A DNA stretch of 64,000 nucleotides, from contig CP136063.1 in assembly GCA_032622095.1 (NCBI GenBank), positions 213,115,982-213,179,981 on the forward strand, written 5' to 3'. The translations under genes were made by a program, and so were the position numbers. The stretch comes from Siphonodentalium dalli. Its lineage: Eukaryota; Mollusca; Scaphopoda; Gadilida; Siphonodentaliidae. Positions 43,750-55,700 of this stretch are shown here, piece by piece. Position 1 is the stretch's first letter. Every line of letters starts with the position of its first letter. The notes below the pieces were generated by a model. It was not told the DNA's origin. It ran no database searches and saw nothing but the letters and a program-made list of their open reading frames with translations.

Positions 43750-46700
43750 ATGACGATGTATATCTCAATTTTCGCTCCTATCTTGGCAACATTATACAAT
43801 GTGAATTGTATAATGTTCAAAATTGTTGACGATGTCTTGCCTGTCGGATGTGGTTCGCCACTGACACGAGTTGAGACGGCTCGCTCGGAGTTGCACTGTG
43901 CCGTGTTGTGTGTTGGTTCTTGCAAAGAGTTCGCTTTCAATGACGAGGCACACGAGTGTCATATGTCTGATGGCATCCTCGATCCAACTGCGATGCAACT
44001 GAGTGTTTTCAAGAATTATGAAGGTGAGTCTCGTGTGGGGCACTTATAGCTGTATAATACTAACACTGCTCAAACTGTTATTCTCGCAAATTTTATACCC
44101 AAATGGGCATCACAAAACGTCATCTCATACATGGATTATAAACAGTGGCCCATACACCTTGTCGGAATTATAACCAATTGTTTATCGCGATTAATTCGTC
44201 CCCGCGAGTATTTATTTACAACTGCGCGTACTTTAGACGTTATCTTTTTTTAATTTGTCCGTTCACGTTGTTGGAATGGTCGGCAATGGTAGGTGATTGT
44301 CAAATTCTTCCAGATGGAATAATGACTGAGTACTCACTGATCAAGTTGGGCTGATTCACTAAATTGACACACAGTGTACGTTAACAATTATCAGATATTC
44401 TTTATGGTTAAATTTTCAAACCACACGGTAGATTCCTGATGTCATGTACATCCTAATATCAACTTATATATGATATTTCGAAATGAACAGGGTTTTATCA
44501 ATTGCTTTGTCCTAGCACCCATCGCCAAAGCCGCTCATGGCCGTAACTTATGCCATAAATTGCTCGCCGTTTTCTTCACCTATATAGCTAACGCAACCAA
44601 AATAGTTAACAAATGAGCTTGAGCTACATGTATGTATCAGTTTTGACAGTTGCGAATATATACAGTAATGGCCTAAATAATTAACTCCTTAACCACAGCA
44701 GAATTATGGGTAACTTTTCAGGATTTACCCATACTTATGATGTGGTTAAGGAATCGATTATTTGGGGCATTACTGTAAGTGTGCAAATGTAAGGCCAAAA
44801 TCGCCTTAAAACCAATCAGTTCGATATCACTATATTGAAGCTTCCGTGATAAGTTATTCGGTTAGCACATATCCAATACATGTATATAGATTGGTGATAT
44901 CTGCTGAAAATACAGCAAAAAACGAATGTTGAAATTTAGAGCCAATTATGACGCGCATGACGTAGGTACCAGACGCTGCCGTCGCTCTGCCAACTTTGAG
45001 GCACACCATTAGACTCATGCGATGCTCACATGTATAATTAATTTTGGGTTTAATTGACCATAAAATGTGCTATCCATGCATTCGGTTGACCTCTGTTGGC
45101 CCCCTATGACACCGCCTTTAAGCCAACACCATTATATTTCATGTATAGTTCATTATATACGTTTGGTGAAAATCGGCGAAAATCGGTTCATGCACTGTTG
45201 GTGCCCCTCCCACCTCCATCACTGACTCTAATATGACCACTTCGGTTTCTTTAAATCACATCATAAGATTCCTCGTATCACGGAGATGACTATAATTATA
45301 CACCGATGGTGGAAATCAGGGACTAAACATTCTTATGGATGTTGCTGTCCCTCCCCTACCCATCCCTGACTCGAGCGGCGCCACTGTTGACTTCTTTGAA
45401 CCACACCATTATAATTCACATATCATGGAGATGGTTACACATAAGTGGAAATCGACGACTCCAAATGTCGATGTTGTTGCCCCTGCTGTGTTTCTGTCCA
45501 TGAACACCACCATCGTCAAGTAGAACATTTAACCTTCAACGCTATCTTCCTCGTAAAACGTAACCCATGTTAGACCCCTTTGGTGCCGTCTAGGTGGTCC
45601 CCTGCTAATTTCGTTAGAGCACGGACGGACAAACAGGCAGACAGTCGCAAATATAGCATTTATTTAACAATATTGCAATATCATCCCAATGCTGATCGGT
45701 GTCAGTGGTACTCCAAAACTAATAATTTTGTATTTGTTTTAACCATTATTGAGAATAGGTAATGGTACGAACATAGTCACTGTATAGACCACATAACAAG
45801 GGGTTTGTTATAAAAGTGAGTAAAATATGAATAAACTCAAAAGTTTACAACGAGCTTGCCGATTCGGCAAACACATCGCTATCTATATTGAGATAATGTT
45901 CTACGGGGAGGGGAGCAAAGCAAAACATCCAAAATGGCTCGAGTATCTCCTATGTTTTACCAATTGGTTATATAATTCTCGGTTCAACTGTATGATACCT
46001 CAACGCAGACGATAAATATATTGTTTCACTTCAAGATACCATTATTTATTGATATAACCTACACATAGCCCCGAACATTTTTGTGAATTTCATATAATGC
46101 TAATATCGGCCACGGAGATATAACCTTAGCTTTTATGATGACGTAGGAATTTGTAAATTATGGCAATTCGTGCGTCCGGCGCAATCTCGGAGGAATCTGG
46201 TACCTCTCGTCGTTGACAAACAACGGTACCTTCGATGATAACAAAATAACCTCGCCACGACTATGTGTGTGGAATTTAAAGTTGCGCACGTTGTACTTTG
46301 TAAGTAGACTCCATGGTGTAAGCAATTCATGAGATACAGGGTTCTCTACAATTTTATTTATACATGTACTATTTTTATTTTTGGACTGGCTAAACCTCCT
46401 CTGACGGCAGATTGTCTGTTCATATTTAGCAGAATATAAGCTTCCGGTGAGCAAGGCAGGGTACCTTATTTCCGACCCCCATTGCTCATTCTGATGTGGA
46501 CACCATAACACATGCTGGCTGGGTGACAGACTGTATTGCTGGGTAAAACACGGCGTTGATTCAAACCACAATTTGCCAGTACCCCCCCCCCCCCAACCAC
46601 ACAATTGTCAAAAACCTCAACACATGTTGACACAATTAATGGCAATCGACCCACACCAATCGCATATTAAAAAAAAACTGAATCGTCCAGAAACAAAGTT

Positions 46701-49700
46701 ACAACTTCAATTTCGTATGTCGGACATTACTAATAAACTGTCTGCTATTTGGCCCGCATCTCCCACGACGATACTTCACTTCCTGGTGTGCTGGACCAAA
46801 ACGATTATCCCTATCAAAATGAATCTACTTGATTTATAAACGAATGCGTTTACCAGATAACAATACCAGTGTCCAAAGAATCCCCTCAGGTTCAATTTAA
46901 TTTTGATTTTAGAAATATTTTGTCGCCTATTTCTGACTTATAAATTATCTCTTTCCTTTGAGTGTAAGCGGTTAAAACATTCAGTCCAGTGACACCATTT
47001 GTTTTGCAATTGCGGCTGTGACGGGATGAGTTTTAGTGTTTAAAACTCCAATGCTATTTAGACGAGGGTGTAAAATCTCAATGCTGTCTTAAGTTCTACA
47101 AGGAAATGTTTTGGGTCCGATACTGTTTTGATTTATATTAATAATCTGCCGGACAACTTGGATTATAGGTGTAAAGGGTTCGCGGATGACACCAAAATGA
47201 CACCAAAATGTATAACGGCGATGAGTCCATTTATATGCGTATTTCAGAATCAAATAATCACATTATGTGCCTATATCAAATCATATGTACACTATGCGTA
47301 TTTGTGCGAGGATATGTTGGAAGTCAGTGAAATGAAATAAACTTACTGTAATTTCATGAAATGACTGAAATATTGTGAATTTCGTTATAGTCTGCCTGTG
47401 TGGATCAGTCACTTCATGAAATGACTTAAACACTTTCAGTCACTTCATGAAATGACTAACACTTTCAGTCACTTCATAAAATGACTAACACTTTCAGTCA
47501 CTTCATGAAATGAGTCAATCACTTTCATCAATCATTTCATTAAATTACTGAAATATTTCTCCAATGACCATAAGTGTAGCCTATTTGGGCAGCGAGTTTG
47601 CCTCCCGTGGCCAGGTTGACATAATCTATATGCAATCTATGTCCCAGGGACCTTTCAAATGGATTATGGTATACCAAGGCCAACTCACCAAGTTCTGCAT
47701 ACTAATACCTCTCACTTCGAAAAGAGCCGCCGAAGCAGCTTTCCAACTGACAGACATATTCATGCTACTAGGTGCGCCTGTTATGATTCAGTTGAACGAG
47801 CTAATGGTGACATTAAAAGGACAGTCTTGCATGCGGCGTAGATGGCTGACAATAACGCCAACGATTGGTCCATGGGAATTAAGTTTGTGCAGTTCTCAAC
47901 GAATTCTTCATATCACGCTAGCATCAAGAGGAGCTAATATGATGTAATGTGCGGCACACGTTCACGTGTTGATATCACATCTACATCAATGTGAACATGT
48001 GCATAAAATATATACATGTAATATATATATTTATCACATAATTTGGCCATAAAAGCAGTTTCATAATTATCGGTAATAGACACGTTTAATATCAGCGCGT
48101 GCGATGAGGTCACGGCGTTCTTCAAATAACTTGCGATCGCTGTAGTTTATGATTGTTGTTTTCGATGAATATTTCGCGTTGCTTCGGGTTTATTTGATCA
48201 TGTGATAAAAGGTATCTCACACTCGTCCTATTTTATACGTTATTTATCAACCTCGTCCTCTAAATTCTATTTGAGCCTCGGTAAACCTCGGCTCAAATCG
48301 AATTTAGTGAACTCGGTTGATAAATTCCGTATAAAATAGAAACTCATGTGAGATCCTCTATATATTATGCAGATATTTAAAATACTCAGTTGCATTTTCC
48401 AAAATGCTCAGCAAGATATCAATTCCTCGTGAAAATGAGACTGGCTGTTAAGCTTAAGTGCTACACATAATGTGATCTGTTGAGGGTTCGAGTTCTACCA
48501 TTAGTATATATGGCGAAATTCAGCTAATGGAATATATTACCAATATGTCCCAATGTAAGTAAAAAAGAACATTTAAAAACAAATACGTGCTTTCTGGAGT
48601 ATAGCACATGGAACTTTGCCCACAATTTTACGATAAAATTAAATTTTCCTAAAAAATTACTACTTTCTGAAATTTTCTTTAAAAATCATAAAATTCACGC
48701 AAATTCAAATGTTTCGTAACTAAATGAAGAAATTGTGTATAGAATGACATTTCCAGACGGAACCAGCTCAAAGTTTAAGTTTGGAAATGATAAAATGTAT
48801 CTATCTGTTGTGTCAGCATTGTATCCTCAATCAATGTCACCCATCTGGCATAAAGGATGTAACAAGAGCATATCCAACAAAATATTTTCCCCTGGGGTTT
48901 CATATTTGGAATGTGGCCAATAGAATGCTGATAAAATAAAATTTTCCCAAAATTTTGTAATTTTATGAAGTTTTCACTAAAAATCGTAAAATTCGCACAC
49001 AAATTAGATTGTTTGTCACTACATGAACATGTTGTGTATGGAGTCACGAGTCTAGATAGAACCAATCATCAATTCACAAGATTTATGCTGTTCTCATTCC
49101 AAGTACTCAACTTGTGGAAATAGTAAAAAATAGGGGATGGTCAGGTTTTATTGATTTTCACGGGCAAGTCATAACATTTAAACCAAAATGTTACATTTTT
49201 GTGTGTCCCGGAGGCCAGAGAGCACAACCATATTTAATACATTGAGCTTTTCTCTGTTTTTGTCCGAATATGGGCATGGTGCCCGATCGTTCATAATATG
49301 ACAGTGTTGACGATTACAATCCATATTTCGTAAGTGATGTTCTTTGGTCATCTGAACTATATTTGAGTTATATTTCCATGCTGATTTCCCTTTTCGACTA
49401 TTACGTGGAACAGAATATCGCACAATAAAATATAGTATTAGTTTAGACACCACAAAGTAGAAAAATATCGTAACAGCACATTATTTATTGATTGTAGAAA
49501 ATTGCATTTGTTGTCACACATGTATGTTGGAATGCAAGGAAAATATGGATATAGGTGTCGCCTCGAGTGGGAATTTATGAGACCAACATTTTTGGTTAGA
49601 GTAAATACTAAACTTTCGGAATCCGTATGTTGGATTTGTCAGATAGGCGGACTTTTTTTCTCACCGCGTGGTTTTTCTTGAGGCACCAGATGAAAAATCG

Positions 49701-52700
49701 GTCATTTTTTAGATAAAGCCGACAGTTTTGATAGAGTATTTTCACACATTTTGAGAAGAAATATTCGTCCAATTTTGATACCGGAGAGTGCGATAACCAG
49801 GGTAGGGTAAAACATGTAACCATTGCATCTCGGAATTGCAGTCACGACGTCATGTGACGTCAAATAATATTTTGGGTGAGACAAATATGACGTTATAATA
49901 TATAAGTTTCTGTCTACAAACTCTAACATTAAAGTAGAAACAATATATAATGTACCCCCAGACCAGAAATTTTAATAAATTTCAGAATTTTTCCAAAAAA
50001 ATTATATAAAAAGCATTTTTTTATTTTCTGGGAGGCAAAAAAAGAAAAGAATTAGTAAGGGTGGATATAATTGGTGTATATGTCGATTTCATTCCGCTTT
50101 GGATTAATGACATACTAACCCAAAATGGCGCAATATAGGTGTGAATTGGGAAATATGTAAGAACGCACAATTACTTGCTTAAGTGGCTTAACTAACAAAG
50201 CGGTCGTTGATGAACTGCTAAACTATAGTTTAATGTATATATCCCGAGCTACAAACTCGAACAATAAAGACAAAATATTACACAATGCATCTCCTGGCAC
50301 AAATTTTTTATACAATTTAGGTATGTTTCTCAAAAAATAACCAAAAGCCATTTTTGTCATCTTCTCGGAAGCCACAAAGCTCAGAATGTAACATGGCGGA
50401 GATGTTTGGTGTGTACGATAATTCAGTGTCGTTGTTGGATTACAAAATGGCTTACTAACCCCAAGATGGCTGCCAATACAGTGGTCAGAATAAATGGTGA
50501 AATTTGTCATGTTTCACTTTTATCGCAGTCATTGCCGCCATCTAATGTCTCACGCAACCCAAAGTATTATATTCATTGTATCATGTTACTCCGGGACATC
50601 ATGATGCGCAATTTTATTTAAAATGATAATTTGTTCACACTCCCTGAAGAAACCACATTTGAAGCAATGCTTTTGATTCTGAGTCAGTGCCTCCATTAAT
50701 CTGTTATATATATACAATGTAAAATTGCTGTACAATAGCTTCGACCCACAGAAGAGGGCCGTGATAACACAACGTGAAGATTCAGAATAAGATAGCTCAT
50801 CGTACAAAATTAGTTCAGATTTTGCATCTTCCGAAAAATTATCTGATCAGTGATAAACATAAGAACAGTCATGTCCAGAATGGGAATCCCTCTTGTGTGT
50901 CTATTTAATTATGCAGTTTCTGTTGAACAAGATCGCCGCGAATGACGCGATAACCTTCAGAAATATCAAATGTTGTTTCCAACTTGGTGGAAAAGTAAAC
51001 TTGTCTACGTTATGTTACATCTGATCGGGTCATATTCAGACCAGGAGACCTGCTGCTGTTGCAAGTACCATTGGTGTTTGAAACGTAAAACCCACGTCAT
51101 TAATGTATCAATCGGGCTGTATTCAATATTCGTATTTACAGGCAAACACCAATGTAAAACAATTTGGCGAATAGTTCCTCGTCCCCATATCGTCCCAATT
51201 GCACACAGACTTATGCATGTATTCCCCACACGCTGTTCAGTAAATACTAAACGACGGCTATCGTGTCCAGTTACTGATTTCGCTCAGCACATTCTGGTCT
51301 GCACAGAAGTTGTTGCTATATGTTATTTCTGAGATGCAGCGACAAATTACACCAAGACTCGTGATCCCATTTTGTTTTACCCATTTGCATGTCAAACACT
51401 ACCACAATACACTATCATGATACGCTTACACACGGTCCACTCACGTCGCGCATAGTGTGATAACTATAGATACATTTGAATTTAACTGTAACACATCTGG
51501 CGTTAGATATGACGGGTGTGTGGAATTATAATGCTTTAATCATGAACGGACATAATGAAAATATGGTATATTTTCAGACATTTTACCTGTTGGCATCAGG
51601 AGGTATCAGCAGGTCCCTAACCGCATTGGCCGGATTCGTCATCTCCAGTTTAAACCTCCGAGTTTAAACCTGGTTTAAACCTACATTGGTGGTCCAGCCA
51701 AACCGGGTCTAATGGGGCGTTTTTGTCGTTCAGTGGCCAGCTAATTGACAACTGTATTCGGTGATATGAGCATGCAGTCAAACATCCCTGTTACCAATCG
51801 GACCAGAAGGCATGCCGATATTACGCTTATTGACACGCCATTAATTATCGCGAATGCGTGCACGGTCATGGGATTTATTTCAATGAGAAACAGGTGTCGC
51901 TTAAGAACCACTAATCCGATATCATTCTGGGTTTCAATCAATCTTGCAAATGGCATGTCTCTCAACACGAGATTCACGCGCTGTTCATTACTTTGTTTGT
52001 GGTTGATTTTCTGCAAGATGGTTTACACGAAAAGACAAAATGTTGTGTATTTACATGTATATATGGTTATACAAAACAGTATACGATCTGTCTATCTATA
52101 TGTCTGTCCGTCTGTCTGTTCGCAACTTTTCTCCCAGACCCTGGACCGATTTCAATCAAATTATGTGTGGTGACTCGGGGTAACTAGGAGGATGGTATAA
52201 TAGCGTCAGGTTTTCAAAATTTTATTTTAAAAATAAGCAAAATGTAATTAAAAAAAAGAAAGAAAATATAGTGTTGTTAAATTGAGAAAGGAGTTAGAAT
52301 CTAAGAAGAAACAAAATGTAATTTAATTTGTGTTTGTTTTAAACTTAATTAAATGTTTTTTTTTTTAATTAAAATGTTCAAATGATAAAAGTGTGCGCAA
52401 ATGTGTCGCAGGCTCCTAGCGCACAAAGGGGTCGCAGGCGCCTCTAACGCTGAATAAAGGCTCCACAATCTAGTCAATCCTGCACCAAGAGGTCAGTCAA
52501 GTAAAGGCAAGTTGCTTATGAGTACACACCAGAAGCGGCATCTGAACTGTTGGACAGGTTTTAATAAAGAAATATATTACATGCGTTGCTTTTTTCAATG
52601 TTATAAATTTCTCGTCATGCAGAAAATAAAAAAACTTCCCAGGCTTTAAATGAACAGGTGGAATATTATGTGAATTTATGGGCGTAACCACATGCAGTAG

Positions 52701-55700
52701 AGCTTTGTGGTATGATATACACCAAAATGGGTTATCAAATTTGACCCATAAAGAAATAAAATTTTAGTATTGCAAACTACACCACGTGTACCTGGTATCA
52801 CCGACCCGGAAGGTATCACCAAACCGGACCGAATGGGAAAGAATTTTCACGCATATAATATGCGAATATTGTGTTTCTCAATGTAAAACTGACAAGGAAC
52901 CATACGAAGAAGGAATATTTACCCACCCGATGTCAGTCGGTTTTCCCAGATCTAACCATTTACCAATTTTTAGCGAATTATTTCAATAGTCTTTTCTGTT
53001 TTGCTCTCTCAAATTTTCAAGAAATTCTATTCACTAACATAATCAGCGGCCTTCCACACTGTCGACAATATGTCCGTATATAATTGACTTTGTCAAAGAG
53101 GCATAGAATTGAACATATTTTTAAAAGCACGTGTCATTCTCAATATGGTGGGACCACTATCGATCCAGATAGATGTCAAAGTCGCGAATCAAGATGTCGA
53201 TAACACCGGATCTTCTGTGCAGTAAATATCAATAGTACTGATAGAGTTCTGGTGAGTTTTCGCGTGTTTTCGTGTGTATCGGAGACTAATGAGTTGGACG
53301 TATCTCATCTAAATATGAATACCATTTTCGTATCATGTATACACATCTATTATGGATCGATTAATTAAATTAATTGAACATCCATCTCAGCAGTCAAATT
53401 TTCTCAAACAAATAGGCGAATGAAAGATTTGTATATATAAGGCCCTGATCACAAGAACATGCATACTGTCGGTTCGGATATCAGTTTAGTCGTATCATCA
53501 TCAGGTGCGTATTGAGACCCAATATGGCGAAAAAGCCCATGTAGATTCAAGCTACTTCATATTACCTGCCATGCATTAAATTTTGTCACCAGAGACAGTG
53601 TTTCTGTTTTTTTAACTGGGGGATGTCTCTCCCAACCTCATTCAAACCGTTCATCAGGGAGACAAATCTATATATCCATGCATTTTTCGGGCTATACCCG
53701 AAGTCAATGTTCTCTTAGTCTGGTTTTTGGCTCAATTCTAGATCTGGTGTATAACTCTGGCGAATCTCGTGGAAAGCATGACCGCCTATATGAAACATTC
53801 TGTACTTCATGTATATACTATAGTATGGTGCATATCAAGCAAAATGGTCGGCATGACAGACGCCATCTTGTCTGGAGTCTAAGTGGCCACAAAACGCCAG
53901 GATTGTTACACTTCAGAATGGGGTTTCTGCGGTGGTCCAAACGTGATACCAAATCGAAGGCATCAAACATTTCGTATGCGATAGTGCAATTGAAACTCTC
54001 TGTAAATTACTCGTCGATACATTTGGAGGTTCATGTGAGCCATTCCCGTTTAATGTGTGTAGATAGTTTGTAACGGATGGCGTACACGCTCTAAACATAT
54101 CACGGACATTTCTCATTATTTTCAGCATCGAAGAGTCACAAATGTCGATAACTGGCGTCGTAAATATCTCATTAAAATGTAATCATTAGCTTTCAACATC
54201 GAAAACGAAAACTATCGTGGAGTCAAGTCAGGTAGGACATCTTTAACGGTGCTTCTGGAATCATTATCTCAATAGGGGTCCGCACTAATACCATGGAATC
54301 GATGTTCAACTTCACCGGATATTGGTCATTTAATTGTATACGGACTTCATGTGTTTCAGAAAGTCATACCAAGTTCTGTTCCGATTTTCGTCAGACTATA
54401 TGAAACAATAAAGAGTGTGTATGTTATATATCAAAGATTGAAAAGAACTTCAAATTTGCGACCACTTTTTGCAAGACATTTCAGATTATACTTAGATGGT
54501 CGGCATTTTGTGTATTTAATCACCAATATTAAACATCGATTAAAGTGACTGGATATGGGCGTAAAGTCTTATTTCGAGACTTCGACGTAAAACCAACATT
54601 ATCCCAACATATTAGACTAGCTGGTTCACGTCGAAGGAAACTTGGACAGACGGACTCACAGAAAGACCTACTCAAGTCACCGATTAGTTTGAGCCGATTT
54701 TTCTTCAGAGCAGAATAGAATAATAAAGAGCGTTCTCCCAAATTAATAACAATTAATGTCAGAACGATATACTAATTTTGCGGCTGTGTGATTGGGGGAT
54801 CTATTCCTGATTTGGCAAATAAAGAGCGTTTATTTTATATGTCAACGATTGGAAGCAGCTGGCAAAATGATATTACTTTGGAAAGATTTTTCAGGGTATA
54901 CAAATGTTTTTGTTTTCGATCAGCAATTCGTGTATTTAGCGACCCATCTTTTAACTTCTTCCAAATATATGGAAGTATGAACGAGCCATGGTCATGTAAT
55001 GTGCATCGGCATCTAAACACCCTGAGAACATTTCTCAAATTTTCAGCATCGAAAAGTCACAATGTTCGGTATATGGCGGCGTAAATTCTCATTAAAATGT
55101 TCTCATTAGTTTTCAGGATTGAGCACGAAAACTATAGTTGAGCAAAGTCAGACTGGAGATCATTACTGATGCTCCGGGAGCCATTTTCTCAATAGGGGTC
55201 CGCACTAATAGTTTGGAAATCGATGTATAGATGTTGGTCAAGTCATAGATAAGTTGGGTACTGATTGTTCTCAGAGCAAAGAATAATAAGGAGCGTTCTA
55301 GTTAGTCTATTCCTGATATGGTAATACAACGAGCGTCAGATATGTAGAGGATAAACATGTTTTTCTGTAGTCCAAGTCTTCTCGTACTAAAACCGGCTAA
55401 GATATTGGGATGGAGGTGCCGGTCTTTAGTCCAAGACCGCTTGTATACCAATCCTATGACACGACTTACGCCCACGATCTGTGGCGGGAATTTGTGGTGT
55501 ATTTTACTCGATTTACCTAGCAAATCAATACATGATGCTATATACATCGGAAAGGCTTACATCTTATGGTCATAATGGTGTATAATAATCTAACTTTAAT
55601 GTTAAATTACACATAGAATATTCCGGTTGATTGACACAAACATCGATTTGTTTCTCTGTTTGTTTACGTTTTAACCGAAAGCCGAAGTGGTCCGAATAAG

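Noticed and set aside
46158-46604. 148-codon - strand frame
   Set aside because: No recognisable domain, G-rich low-complexity start, no splice or promoter context; treated as chance.
48439-48500. tRNA-like segment with a GGTTCGAGTTC B-box
   Set aside because: No cloverleaf can be folded, and the A-box match is poor; at most a SINE remnant.
51741-52016. - strand frame with hydrophobic stretches reminiscent of a receptor fragment
   Set aside because: No conserved receptor motif could be pointed to, and the + strand is equally open.
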